From: Pocillopora verrucosa
Taxonomy: Eukaryota > Cnidaria > Anthozoa > Scleractinia > Pocilloporidae
Assembly: GCF_036669915.1 (NCBI RefSeq)
Contig: NC_089324.1
Span: 11,602,118 to 11,666,117, forward strand
Reading direction: 5' to 3'
DNA: 64,000 bases
This document shows positions 42,704 to 55,333 of this stretch, one piece after another. Every line of letters begins with the position of its first letter. Position 1 is the first letter of the stretch. The notes beneath the pieces were generated by a model that saw nothing but the letters and a program-made list of their open reading frames with translations, ran no database searches and was not told the origin of the DNA. The translations under genes were made by a program, and so were the position numbers.

Positions 42704-43369
42704 TCAAGGCTTCGAATAGTAGGCGAGCGCGCATGCCCAGAAATATATTACGAGGCTGCATGAGAGTCCAACAATTGGTGTATACCACGCTAAAAAAATG
42801 GGAAAGGAATTGAAAACTTGCGATTTATATAAATAAAATAAAAGATAGTAGGAATATATAAAATTTTAAACAGGACAACCAGACATACGTTGCGAACTCA
42901 ACGGAACTAGGTAGATTAACAAAACATTGGACACGCATTGATTAATACGAAACTTTTCTTAGTTCGTCATGTTGATTCAACTTCTAAACGTGTCTAAAAT
43001 GGTTGAACGATATCTAAGTAAAATATATCAAAATCTCCGAAGTAACGCGGACACTAACATTGTGCTTGTCAAAAATTATTTTTTTTAATTCAAAAATCTC
43101 ATCTACAGGGCATCAAATGTCTATAACTGTAACATACCCATTTCCTCTCTAATTCTCACACTTTCATCTTCATCACTTTCGTCCTTCCAGTTGTCTTGAC
43201 AACGCTGTATGTTAATCAGCGGTAGTAGCACAGGTTTCGATGGCAAGCTCATTGTACGTTTGGAACGTTGCTTGAACTGCATCATGGGCTGGCTTTGTGG
43301 TTTGAGGGAATGCGACCGTGTGTTGCGCGGACGAGCAGATAGACGTAACATGTCGGCTTCAGTAGACAT
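42704..43369 (-). CDS. Novel small tail-anchored protein, member 3
   Basis: Exons 43138-43369 (donor G|gtatgtta, phase 1) and 42704-42789 (acceptor cattttttttag, stop TGA), giving 105 residues. A poly-T acceptor lies 23 bases upstream of the ATG, and an in-frame TGA follows it, so this ATG is well supported. The N-terminal part has RPRNTRSHSLKPQSQP, KRTMSLPSKPVLLPL, NIQRCQDNW and an acidic DESDEDE patch. The last exon reads AWYTPIVGLSCSLVIYFWAC then ALAYYSKP. It differs from member 2 mainly in the linker; the second coding exon is exactly the same length (86 nt). Confidence 0.78.
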
Positions 43370-46300
43370 GGTACGTAATGTAGAGATTCACTCTAAAAAA
43401 AAAAATCAAAGAAACCAAAAATAATTTTAAAACTTCTATTTTGGCCTACAAGAGCTCTAGAATGCATTTCTCAAACTGAATTTACAATAAATTATGTAAA
43501 AGAAAATAATCTCAAACATTTCGCCCGCCATTAACAATGTTATCAGTGCATTTGCGACACAATGATTAGTTACAACGCAAATGATAATTCAACCAGTGAA
43601 TGCGGTTTCTTGTAATTGGCATTTATCACCAGGTCGCTGTTAGTTAGAATTCAAAATATTTATTTAAAGCCATATGACCAAATCTCTATACTGGCACGCT
43701 CCACAAATTTTCTTTTTAAGCTAAATTTTCCTATTTGAAGACAATATTGCGCAAGAGTCGTTCGTTCTCAATTATTTTTTGTACAGACCGTCTGCGCTAC
43801 AAGATCAAAGAAAATTCGCCTTTTAGCAAAAGTGTACACACGAAGCAATCTTATATAAATATTGAGAGGAAATTTACCATAAGTAATTTTTACTGATGCA
43901 ACGTTATTGAAATGCCTACCTGACAAATAATGAACGAAAGCGTCAAGTCGATATCCGTCTCTTTGTCGATAAGCGTATGATGTGAATTCGTTTGTCTGCG
44001 ATAATTCCTTTTAGTTTCGAATGATAAATATCTTTTCGCCTTTGTACCGAAGCTGGTCAAGGCATGAATAGCACGAGCAGCATTGGAATAGAGCCACGGG
44101 GAAACTACCTCGCTATTTAAAAGCAACTGTCACAGAATGATGAGAAATAAGTTCTTTAAGGTCAGATGGCCACGGAAAAACGCTAATTTAAAAAATTTTC
44201 GTCACTTAAAATTATGGCAAAGTACGTATTTGATCAGTCGCTACGTGAACACAAACGAAACAATGCTGAGTAAAATTAGAACAAAACCACGTTGTCAAGT
44301 TAAAAGCTGCATTTCTGACAGCTTTAAAAATGATGGACAGGAAAATAATAAAAAAAAATAACAAAAGAGAGAGGGCTTGCATGAATTCAATCAATGGCGT
44401 TACGTTTCCTGACCACCTTTTTTGGGAAACAATTTATTGAAATATGAACACGGAACTAAATTTGCAGAAAGAAAGCGCAGCGGAAGGCATAACTTGCTGA
44501 GTCAAACAAACACTGAACTGCTTCCATAGTCAAAGTTTACGAGGAGGAAAGTTTGCGTTATGTGAAAATATAGTCAAAAAAACGTAATTTTAAATTAGAA
44601 AAAGTACGTACGAGGGAAGAGGCTTGCCTAATGGCAATGGTTACCAAGCGACATGCATACGATATTGGTGGTTGAAACATTCACCGCACAAGACCGAGAG
44701 TATAGTGTGAACATTTTTCATAAATTTTTAAGTCTGTTTATCTCGCAACCACATGTTTTGCTTTCTATGCGTTGAGGATGTAATTTTTGCACACAAAAAA
44801 AAAAAGACGAACAAGATAAAAATTTACTCAATCGAATTGACCAAATATACAGAAGAGAAAATATTTGACCCAATCACCAAAAGCGTTTAACTTTGTGATG
44901 GTTTAGAAAAAAGATTTCTGTTTCAACAAAAACGACAAAAATATTACAAATAGCAAGTGAAAAAATTCATAGCTTGTGTTTTTTTGTATTTTTTCAAAGA
45001 AATTGGGTAGCAAACGATGTGTGAAATAAAAATGAACGCTTGAATCAAAGCATTAATAATCCTCCAATTTTTCGAGAAGTTATGAACTTGTTTAAAGGAC
45101 TATGCAGAAATTATTGAAATGTAAGAACTGGAGGCCTTAATGAAACTCTTGAGAAGTTCTAAGCAACATTTCGAAAAAGGACGGAGAAACCTAATTATGA
45201 ACCTGATAGCCTTCGTGAAATGGCTCCTCCTGTTGACGGATACCTGACCGAGAACGAGTACAAACGCTCGCCGGATTAGTGGTGATAGACAGTTGAAGGG
45301 CTCGAAGAAAGTTCTTGAGCGAAAAACAGGGCAAATGCGGTGATAAGGCATGAAAATAAACACGATGATACACATTCATACTTTAAACACGGGCTGTTTA
45401 CTTTTTAAAGTTCTTGCGTTCCACAGAAACAGGTAATTTTATCATGTAATGAAAATTACACAACAACCAAAAAAAATAAAAATAGGCAGCCAATAGCTGC
45501 ACATGTCTCCTGCTAGTTTGCATAAAGTAGCCGTAACTAGAATTGACCAGGGTTCACAATGAGTCCTATTGTAACTTCTTCCAGCGGTTTCCTAGTTTCC
45601 AATCTCCGCACAACATTAGCATACTACAACGAGTTTCGTGCCAATCAGTCAAATTTTTCTGGAGTGTGTCTGTATGTCGTTTCGTACAAGTATTCTAACT
45701 GTCAGGTATGTTCTTGCTTTCCTTTCTTTGTACCTTGTAACATTTTTGGCGATTGCCAACCTTAATGAAGTATTTTATAACCCAACTATCAGATACAAAT
45801 GTTGGAATATTGTTTAAGGTGGAGAACTGTTGCATAAACCCAAAGCAACTGAAGCACTTTGCCGAATATTACACAGCACGTACGTTGTGCACTCGCGGAT
45901 TCCAATAAGATTGTTCTGAACTACTTCTGTTCCCTTAAGACCAGCCACAGTGGTAGAAGGATAAAACTAAAAGCTTTCAAGCGGATTTGCCCGAGGTTTT
46001 GGGGTAGAGCCAGAATTTAAAGTTTTATTTGTGCCTGCGTGGGTAGCAGGCTTGTTACATAGTTACCGAGTGGAAACAATATTTGATGGCAGGGCTGCGC
46101 GGAGCATCGGGAAGATACAACTCGATCTAATCATCACCAGGGACCTTACGGAAGCCGCCAAATGGAAGAGAATATGTCTTTTTTCTTTTTTTTTCTTTAG
46201 CTGTTAAAAGATTGTGTCACTTCAAAAGTTTATCAAACTGTCATTGAAAATTACTGATTCAATTTACGCTAGACCTGAAGCTGATCTGATCTGAGTTGGT

Positions 46301-49300
46301 TGCGTTCGGAAAGTATAAACAGTAGAATGCAAATTGATAAGACAAAAAAAAAAAATGCAAAAAATTGAAATACGATGGCGATAGCAAGAGTAAAGAGATT
46401 ATAAACAATTAATATTCTCTTGCAAGGGGGTTACAGTGGGGTGATAGCTTTCCGGCTAACGATTAAAATTTTGGCCATTTTACGGCTAAAAACACAAAAT
46501 GACACATTGTAGAAAGGAAAATTTGTTCCGTTAACTTTTTTACGACTAATGGTTAAAATCTGTAAATTTTTTGAACGTTTGACGGCTGACGGTCAGACCC
46601 TCTTAGTAGTAGAATTTCTCATTTTCTGTTAAAACAAACGAGAAAATTTTATCACGAAAACAAGAGAAAAAAGCACAAGAAAAATAGGGAAAAAAAGAAC
46701 TAGAATTAAAGACTGTAAAAGCAAAGAAAAAAAAGGGAAAAAAAAAGAAATTGCGGCAAAAGACATGACATAATCTTGTATTCTTAAAAGTCTGTGTTTT
46801 TTAACGTTTTTTCTTTTGAAAATATCTCAACGGCGACAAAGTACATTTATGGCAGATATTACGAGAGGTTTCATTCAAGAACTGCAAAATGATCCTTTAT
46901 CATTTTTTCTTTTCCCGCAGAAAGATAAAACATATTATTACCTTCAAACTTGTTTTCAATTTAATTTGTATTTTGTTTACCGAAAATCCATAGTGCCGAA
47001 GGGTATCAGAAGTAAAATCAACGGAAATTTCCGTTTAGGAAAAATTTACATCTCAAAGGATGCCTCAAATTGACAAGTTAAATACCGATTAACAGATAAA
47101 TAGAATTGATGGTCTTTCTAAGGATGTCGATGCTCTCTAATGCGATCAGTGTTTTGGCTGACATAAAATGTAAGACAATTAATGGGCTTCACTAATTCTT
47201 AAAATTTTCTTAGTCTTTGTATAACTGGAAACGACAACCTATTTATCAAAGGTAAGCAACATTTGAAACTCCGGATACGGAAGCAATTTCTAAAGGTTTA
47301 AAACGTTTTGAAATATAATATTTTACATTAAAGACTTTATCATGCCGTTTTTAGTTTTGCTTCTATATTTCTAGGCCATTTTTCTGGAGATATTTTTCGC
47401 GTTAACTTTATGCTTATGATCAATGCGTCCATCAGTTCGAAGCTTCAACACCCCTTGCGCAACACCTGAGCAACCCTTCGGGCATTTGAGCTTTTGAAGA
47501 TTGGTTCGTTCAAATTCCTGCCGTCCCCTTGGCCAAATTGAGTTCAGATGCTCACCCAAGAGCCGGATTTGACTGTCAATTTTTCATACAGGGCAAAATC
47601 AGCGACCGTGACTTTCTTCACATTGACCAAGCTTTAAAACCCAGACCTTGTAGACCTTTCTTTCTGAGCCAGCTCAAGAAAGTGAACTCTTCACCTTAAA
47701 AAAACCTCCACATTAAAAGAAAAAACACGTGAGTGCGGCTGGGAATACTTGACACCTCCCCACCACACCCTGCCAAGGTTCAAACTCACCAACCTCCGAC
47801 GTAGACGACAGTCAAATGCCCTTTGGTTGCCCGGGGAAGGGAATGTTGAAGTTTCGAATTGATCGGCGCGAGAGAAGTCAGCTTCAAGTCAGATGAACCA
47901 ATTCGCTGGAGCAACCCAAAGTACAGTTTCTTTCCCCTGAAGGAGACCAGAGTTCATCGCAAGTTGATCAAACTTAGCATTTCCTAATCTTCCTTTGAAA
48001 GTTGACCGATTTCTCATTTTATTTTTGTGGCGACGCATGAAGAAGAAAACATTAATTTCGTGTTTCGTGAATCACTCCGACTGAAGTATGGTAATTGAAC
48101 TGAAAACTTCCTTAAGGAAGATTGCGTGAAACCTTTTCTTAGGTAGCGAGTGTAGGGGGGGGGGGGGGAATATAGGTTCAAAAACATAACGCGTCATCAA
48201 ACCTTGCCTTAAGTTTAATTCAAATTAATTCAAATTAAGAACCACTTTTAATTCAACCACAATGATTTTCAAAAGACAAAGCAAAATTTTGTGGCGCTTG
48301 TCTTAAGGTGCAGAGCTGTTTAGGTATACTGTGAAAGAAAAAACTCATTAAGTTAATTTGATGGCGCTATTAAAAACGCGAGTTCCAGATCATCTTCTTT
48401 TGTCGCTACTTTTTTTTTTTAAAGCGCTTTTTATGTTCGTTGGCTCCACGCTCGTAACGCTTATTTGTAATTTAATTTTAACCCTTGCCGCAAAAGTGGC
48501 GCCTTGTGATTTCAATTTAAAGATTCATTTGAACATCAGGAAATTAATGAAATCCGAACAAAGAAAGATGTTAAACGGAAGATAGATATGTTTAAATTTC
48601 ACACTTTAGCCAGTCTCTCAGGTGAATATTTGCTGATTATGTAGGCGGCACCTTCCATCTTTCGACTTTCGAAGTGACTGATCTTATCACGCCAGAAAAG
48701 TGTTCTACATCAAAAAGATCTTTTTTCCTCGTTCGCAAGGAAGCATAGTAGGGCTGGTTTAATATCTCAAAATACATCCAGGTTAGTACATTATAAAACA
48801 GTTTCCTGAACAGTAACATTAATGATGTTTTTCGCCACACAAATGAACGCGTAATATCAATTTATTATTCACTTTTTCTTGTTTTTGCTTTCCACAAAAA
48901 AGCAGGTATATTAGGCTATTTATCTCACCTTTACATCAAGTTTGTTTGCTATTTTTCCTTAAATGCCCTAGAAATAGAAGCAATACCATAAACAGCAGTA
49001 TTTACGATGCAACAATACCTCCATGTAGTCGCTCTTCTAAGCTTATACTGAAAAATATCAGCTTGCCCTCAGTAACCGCTATAGCTGTTGGTGTCTCAAC
49101 AATAGCCGTAACCAAAGTTGGATAATAATAATAACATTTTATGAAATAACCTTGGACTAGAATAAAGTTTTTCTTGCGTGTAAAAAAGGCCGCGGGTTTT
49201 CTATTAGACGTAAATATAGATTTTTGATTTGCATACTTTAATACATTCGCTTAATTGATGTTCGTTTTCCTCATTTTCAAGGAATAATCCTCAAATGTGT

Positions 49301-50168
49301 TTTAAAATTAGATTCGCCCGTTGTAAGTCTCATAAGAATTGATTTTACTGATATTCATCGCTGATGAAATATCAGACCGTCATATATACCTTTCCGGCAG
49401 GATACGATCTGTTTAAGGGGAAAAACGATTATTCCTCTTGGTTTCAAGATACGTTTAAGATATTCATGGTGATAATTAGACTGTGAGAGAGCCAGTCCGG
49501 TTTGTTATCACTTGTATGACAACAGACCGAATTGGACAACACAAAGGTGTGTTACCAATTAATGGTTATAATAAAAAGACTCGAAAAATTCATCGGTTAA
49601 CATATTTATGCGTAAAATCATAACAATTATTGTTTTTTTTTAACTTCAAGAATAGGATCCAATAGTCTAACTAAGGGCGCGCCTTAGAGATGCTTTCTGT
49701 TCAAGTTCGCTGCACAGCCCCATAAGAAAAAGAAATCAGGCTGTAGGATAACCAATTACATTCGAAAATGTTGTAATTATTTTTAAATGGAGTTATTCGT
49801 ATAGAGTCATTGGTGTATTTAGCACAATTCTAGAAAGTAAATAAAAATCATTTTCTAGAGTTTCCTTACTGAAATTACAAAAGGGCTACTATTTTGAAAT
49901 CTTAACTGAAAGAGTCATTTGACGAAACGTGTCCTCAGAATTTGTCTGAGAGAGTTATTCAGCTGTCTGTCAAGAAAGGAAAAAAAATACCTGGCAATTT
50001 TTGACATGTCTTGTAAAAATCAAACCTTTTTCTCTCAGAGTGGACTATATACAAATCTTTAAAAAGACATTTTAAACTTAATTTTGACAATTACAAATAA
50101 CACTCACTTATTTTTCCTCTTTTATAGAAATACCGCCAAGAGGTAATTGCGTTACTTCAAGCAACCCA
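43370..50168. other. Gene-free stretch
   Basis: AT-rich with many poly-A/T runs, a G-run at 48157-48169, and a repeat cluster at 46432-46610. Short ORFs (for example 45100-45379 minus, 48358-48585 plus) lack splice partners or domain text. Around 47740-47860 there is a tRNA-like/SINE-like patch that I could not resolve. Confidence 0.35.
46432..46610. repeat. TTAACCGTTAGCCGTAAA-family repeat, copy 2
   Basis: Contains ccggctaacgattaaaattt, ggccattttacggctaaaaa and gactaatggttaaaat, which are complementary or direct variants of the copy at 54318-54420. It ends ggtcagaccctctt, matching the edge seen near 54310 in reverse. Confidence 0.55.
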
Positions 50169-50620
50169 ATGTCTGACAGAGTCACGCTTTTCGTATCCAC
50201 CAACACTATGCAGACGCGCGCTTTCCGAAGTCACTCATACAACCCCCCTCCCCCAACACCCTTATCTCAACGATCCAGACGAACATTGAGCCTCCCAGCC
50301 CGAGAGAAGCCTTTAATACCACCTGTGATTTCGGAAAATCCCGAGTACTTCCAAACGGTTCACGAGCAATGCCTTAGTGAGGATCAACCATGTTCCAGAG
50401 AAGCTTGTGACGACGTCGGTAAGTCACAGAAGACGTGCTAATTAACTCCAATATGAAAACAGCTAGCAGTAATATAATAGCATCGATAAGCGGTTAATTT
50501 CCTCTTGTCTCTATTCCAGGTTGGATATCTCCGATTATAGGATTTTTAATCAGTCTCTTCCTATTTGCTTGGGCGTGCCTACTTTCAATGTCCGTAAATG
50601 GTAGAGAAGATTCATGGTGA
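50169..50620 (+). CDS. Novel small tail-anchored protein, member 4
   Basis: Exons 50169-50418 (donor G|gtaagtc, phase 1) and 50520-50620 (acceptor ctattccag, stop TGA), giving 116 residues. The intron is only 101 bp, the shortest in the family. An acceptor cttttatag at about 50120-50128 again precedes the ATG, and the frame is open back to it, so coding could start in an earlier exon. The N-terminal part has TRAFRSHSYNPPPP, RSRRTLSLPAREKPLIPP and VISENPE; the helix exon has GWISPIIGFLISLFLFAWAC then LLSMS. It shares TRAFRS and RTLSLPAREKP with member 1, which defines a subgroup. Confidence 0.78.
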
Positions 50621-50703
50621 TCCTTGAATCTCACTGGTTCTTCATAATTCTCTTTTCAAGATGTACAACGAACGATCATTTAAGTAACATGTTTAAAAAA
50701 AAT

Positions 50704-50772
50704 TATCATCATCATCGTCGTCATCGTCTTCATCGTCATTTTCGTCGTCATCGTCATCATTCCAATCATCAT
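50704..50772. repeat. TCA/TCG trinucleotide microsatellite
   Basis: Interrupted tcatcgtcg-type repeats, just downstream of member 4 and probably in its 3' UTR. The His/Arg-rich ORF through it is an artefact. Confidence 0.7.
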
Positions 50773-50904
50773 AAAGAAAATGATCTCCATTTATTCCTTG
50801 TACTCGGAGACAAACAAAATCTTTTTGACTAAAAACAAAAGTAAAATGTAGAATATTTAATAAGTTGAAGACGGCAATTATTGTTTCCTTTAAATTTTCC
50901 TATT

Positions 50905-50985
50905 ATAGTAGACCCTGTATTGAGCGGTCACCCACGGGGAACGGCGTGACCGCCTTATATAGGTTAACTGCTTAATGCAGGTTCC
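50905..50985. repeat. Dispersed repeat fragment
   Basis: gtagaccctgtattgagcgg, then tcacccacggggaacggcg and tgaccgccttatatagg recur internally (gtgaccgc-type words facing each other). It looks like a fragment of a common dispersed element rather than a regulatory site. From 50986 to 52000 I see only G-rich runs (about 51405-51420) and unsupported ORFs. Confidence 0.4.
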
Positions 50986-52000
50986 ACAGAATAAACAATA
51001 AACAACGCCACTTAACACCATGATTGACCACTTATTGTACAGAATCTCGCTCGAAAACACTACTTTGACCTTAGGTGAGCTGACATAGATTAAAAATTAC
51101 TTGAAAGATTATTCCTAGATTTATTTGAATGTTCCCTCTTCCATTGACCGTTCAGGTGGAAGACGATAAAAACAGGCAGTTGGGATTTGGTAAAGGAAGA
51201 CTGATTGATATGGTGTTTCTTTCATTATCTATACATATAGTGATGAGCTTTAAGAGAGCGCTAAATGAGTCTGCTACACCTCGTTTCCAAGCGGTTTTTC
51301 TATTCCGGTTATAGGCCCCCCTCAGATACAGACCCCCTCTGTTTATAAGAGCTCCCAAAACCACCGAAGTTGGTAAGCTTGCAAGACTTCGACGGTAGCA
51401 AAATAGAGGGGGGGGGGAGGGGTCGGGTCCTGATTCCGTCGATCGGGAAGCTAGAATAGTAACCAATCCAGTCTTTGGTAGGATCTCTGACAGCGTTAAA
51501 CCACCGTCTGGTCAGCAGTTGTCTGGTGGCAAGACACCCCTAAAAAGGCCTGAAAATCTCAGTTTCCTAACGCAAGTGGACGGATGTGAATGCCCCCTAG
51601 CAAGATGGTCCTGCGAGACACAAGTGAACCTAGCGCTCGTGATTACGGAGAACAGAGTTTGCAGTCTCGCGAGGTACAAGCCCCCAATACTTATCCCGTT
51701 CCCTCCCACAAAAGGCGTCGGTGTCTCTATTGGCACTTTGCATTTATAATTACCAGTAGCAAGGCGAAAAAAACAAAGAGATTGCTCATTACATTTTGTG
51801 TTGATGGGCTAAAATTGGTAACTCAGACAGCTGGAAGCAACATGGGGTTTTCAGGACAGTATTTGAAAGTCTAAGATGTCCATATGCAAGTAAGTGCTTG
51901 GTTACTGGCTACCCCTTTAGGACCCTCAATCTTATTAGAACAAAGTAAAATGATACTTGAGATGGTTTATTAAAATAAAACGCAATATTTCCTTAAAGGA

Positions 52001-53890
52001 CCTTCATGCACAAATGGCCAAGAACTCGAAGAGGAGGATGCATTGTTAGTGCATGATATTTTGTCCACTGAAATTGATGCTGACATGCTTTACCATGAAA
52101 GGATGGGAACAGAACTAACTCATCAAGTATGGAATCTTAATGATGAAGATATTGAAACAGATTTTCCAACTATTACAGGACAGCTTCCTTCAGTCAATGT
52201 CAATCCTACTCAAGAATTACGAGAGAGTATGAATAGCATTATTCGTTGGATTTTACTTTTCTTGTGCTCTTCCTTTTGTGTAATTTCAGATAATGCTCGA
52301 GAAATTCTTCTAGAATTTTTAGGAGCTGTTTTTGACAGTTTAGCAACAGTCATTGCAGCATCATTCCCAAAATCCCTGCATTTATTAAAAAAAACAATTT
52401 GAAATCGATCAGGATGAATTCATGAAGTAAGTTGTGTGTCCAAAGTGTGGCACTTTGTACAACTTTGATGACTGTTATCACATTGCACATTGCATCACAG
52501 GAAGAGAGTTTTTGTTGAATTTCTCAATCATCGCCAGCATGTTCGCAGACCTGGGTGTGGCGAGCCACTTCTACGAGAAGTCGCATTGAAAAGTGGCCAG
52601 ATAAGACTTTATCCTTTCAAAGTCTACTGCTATCAGAGTGTTATAGGCACTCTGAAACGCTTCCTTCAGAGACCTGGGTTTACAATGAAATGTAAATTGT
52701 GGAGAGAAAGAGGTATACCAGATGGATTCCTTGCAGATGTTTTTGATGGCCGTGTTTGGAAGGAGTGGCAGTATGTGGATGGTGAAGCTTTTTTAGCAGT
52801 TCCTAGGAACTATGCGTTCATGCTCAACGTGGACTGGTTTCAACCATTTAAGCATTCTTTGTATAGTGTTGGTGCTCTCTATATGGTCCTGATGAACCTA
52901 CCACGATCGGAAAGGTTCAAGCCTGAAAATGTTTTATTAGTGGACATAATTCATGGTCCACATGAGCCAAAGCTAACTATCAATTCTTACCTGGAACCCC
53001 TTGTTGCTAAGCTAAACCTGTTGTGGAAAGATGGCATCACAGAGAGGGGCCATGGAGCTTTGACTGGTGAAGTCTACCATGCTGCTCTCCTCTGTGTTCG
53101 TTGTGATGTACCAGCTGCAAGGAAAGTGTGTGGTTTTACAGGGCTTGCATCGTGCAAAGGCTGTTCAAAATGCACAAGATATTTCCCTGGCTCAGTGACA
53201 AGCAAAATTGATTTTTCAGAATTTGACTCACCTTCACCTCCATAAACTAACCATAAACACAGAGAAGAGGCACAAGAGATTTTGAACCAAACAAGCGCTG
53301 GAGACCGGGTATCACTGGAACAGAAGTATGGGTGAACTGATGTTACTACCCTACTTTGATTGTGTGCGATTCCATATAATAGACCCCATGCACAACCTAT
53401 TTACAGGCACTGCTAAACATTTAATGAAGAACATTTGGTTGGACGGTGACAATCCATTGCTCAAAAAGAATGATTTATGTGTCATTCAAGAAAAGTTGGA
53501 CAAAATTAAAGCACCATCAGACATTGGTAGAATGCTAAGGAAAATTGTGAGCAGCTATGGGGGTTTTACTGCCGATCAGTGGAAGACTTTTACAACACTT
53601 TTCTCTATTTATGCATTATATGCCATTTTACCAAAACCAGACTATGGCGACAATTTGTGTTAGCATGTTCTATTATTTATTCTCCAGTGATTACTGAAGC
53701 AAGAGCCTTGCTTGCTCATTCTTTTTTACTTGATTTCTGTCAAGGACTTGAACAATTATATGGCAAACACCGTGTGACTCCTAACATGCATCTGCAAACA
53801 TCTCTTTGACTGCATCCTGGACTATGGCCCGGTCTATTAATTTTGGCTCTTCAGTTTTGAACGATATCATGGTATTATAGGAGAGTATGC
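52001..53890 (+). pseudogene. Decayed En/Spm (CACTA)-type transposase
   Basis: Fragments in at least four frame segments. 52043-52402 carries an N-terminal region ending SFPKSLHLLKK. About 52430-52490 has VVCPKCGTLYNFDDC, a zinc-knuckle-like piece. 52490-53245 has RPGCGEPLL, LYPFKVYCYQSVIGTLKRFL, then MLNVDWFQPFKHSLYSVGAL, ENVLLVDIIHGPHEPKLTIN and CDVPAARKVCGFTG. 53328-53663 has LPYFDCVRFHIIDPMHNLFT and SYGGFTADQWK. The next frame gives SIIYSPVITEARALL, then KHRVTPNMH, and after another shift LFDCILDYGPVY followed by a stop and FWLFSFERYHG. The order matches Transposase_21-type proteins common in cnidarians. Stops and shifts make it non-functional. Confidence 0.75.
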
Positions 53891-53991
53891 AGAGCTGTCA
53901 ATATGGGCCGGTAGCCGGCCAAAACAGCCGGCTACTGGAGAATCTTTGGCCGGCTACTTTCATCTCACTTACTGTTAACTTTGGTAAGAAA

Positions 53992-54283
53992 CTTAAAATA
54001 AGGAAAAGATCCAACAAAAATAATTGTGAGACATCCGCCTCAAACGTCTGAGTCGAATTAAAGGCGCATTTCAGGAGTTTTAAACGTGTTTTCCTTTGCC
54101 ATGCGCGATGGAAATTGATCGAAGGGTCGTGAAACGCCTACGACATTTTCACAGAACAGGATCCAGCAAAAAACCGGCTTAAAATAATGAAAAGATCCCG
54201 CAAAAATAATTGTAAAACATCCGACTCAAACGTCTGGGTCTAAGTAAAGGTACATTTCAGGAGTTTTAAACGTGTTAACCTTT
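53992..54283. repeat. Direct repeat, 186 bp period
   Basis: cttaaaataaggaaaagatc at 53992 and cttaaaataatgaaaagatc at 54178 begin two copies. Each continues through caaaaataattgt, catccg...ctcaaacgtctg and catttcaggagttttaaacg. Upstream (53900-53965) ggccggtagccggccaa-like GC-rich palindromic words occur. They lie between the decayed transposase and the next ORF. Confidence 0.65.
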
Positions 54284-54317
54284 CGGTGGAAGAATAAAAA
54301 GTTGAAGGAGGGTCTCA

Positions 54318-54420
54318 ATGGGGTTAACCGTTAGCCGTAAAACGGCCAAAAATTTAGCCGTTAAGCGTAAAAATGAAAGAATTTTAACCGTTAGCCGTAA
54401 AAAATGTTAACCGTTAAAAG
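54318..54420. repeat. TTAACCGTTAGCCGTAAA-family repeat, copy 3
   Basis: At least three direct near-copies: ttaaccgttagccgtaaaac, tttagccgttaagcgtaaaa and ttaaccgttagccgtaaaaa, followed by gttaaccgttaaaagg. This is the clearest of three copies in the window and defines the unit. Confidence 0.7.
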
Positions 54421-54631
54421 GTCTAACCACAAAATAAGGTCTCGAGTTCTTTTATTTAGTCTAATGTGTTATGCGTTTATGTGTTCTGGAAGCGAGAATT
54501 ACAATCGAAACCGGAAGTGTCGAAAGTGTCTGCGTAATTTGTCGCATGGATGTTGTTGCGCGAGTTGACAGACGTTTTGACAGCTCTAGTATTTTACGAC
54601 TTTCTACTTTCTTTCATGCTGACTGGTTGCG

Positions 54632-54937
54632 ATGGCTGTATTAAAAGCGATAGTAAGTCTCTATCGCGCTGGAGAAGAGAAGCCTATGGAAAGATATAAG
54701 ACCAGGGTTAAAGTCGCGGAAGAGAATAATTTATTTTCGTCGTTCCAAAAAAATATTATCGAGTTTCTTGGGCTCAACGAGCAAGCTCAAATGTTCGGCT
54801 TGGGGTCATTTGACCTGAAATTTTACCGCCTGACGAAAATCAATGGCAAAGCGGAGAATTACGCCATAACAACACAGCAGCGACTGGAGCTGGAATTGCC
54901 CTTCTTGCTTGGCTCAGATGGGGAAAGCGGACTATAA
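54632..54937 (+). CDS. Unrecognised 101-residue ORF
   Basis: An open frame from an ATG in a good context (gcgATGG) to TAA. The sequence is well mixed, not low complexity: MAVLKAIVSLYRAGEEKP, then ENNLFSSFQKNIIEFLGL and YAITTQQRLELELPFLL. No signal peptide or membrane segment. I do not recognise a family. It may be a separate single-exon gene or the first exon of the lysine-rich gene downstream, but no donor before the stop has the phase needed to join 55334. A consensus-like donor (gtaagtct) sits at 54651 and would truncate it. Confidence 0.45.
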   Translation: MAVLKAIVSLYRAGEEKPMERYKTRVKVAEENNLFSSFQKNIIEFLGLNEQAQMFGLGSFDLKFYRLTKINGKAENYAITTQQRLELELPFLLGSDGESGL

Positions 54938-55333
54938 GTGTGTAGACAATTGCTCAGATTTGCTATATTTAGAAGTTGCTGCCAGCAGGCACATGGTAAT
55001 ACTTTCGCTATCGCCAGTCAAGAACCGACTATGCTCTGGAGTTTTGTAATTTCTGTATAGAATTCTGTAAAAAGCCTAGTCGTATAACATTTTTAATGCA
55101 CGTTTTTGCTGGATTATGTATAAGTCACGTTAAGTTATTGGATGCTGCAAAATACCGGACAAAACGTCCAGGAAATCGATGCAGCAAAATGTATCTATGT
55201 AATTTTAAAAAGCGCTCAGTGCCCGATTGATCAAAGAACAAAGGCGATAAGTGCTGTGCAGTCGAGCTGGCAATCAACGCGGGTCACCTTAATTCATACA
55301 ATTCTGACCAAAATTCAATCATCTTTTTTTCAG

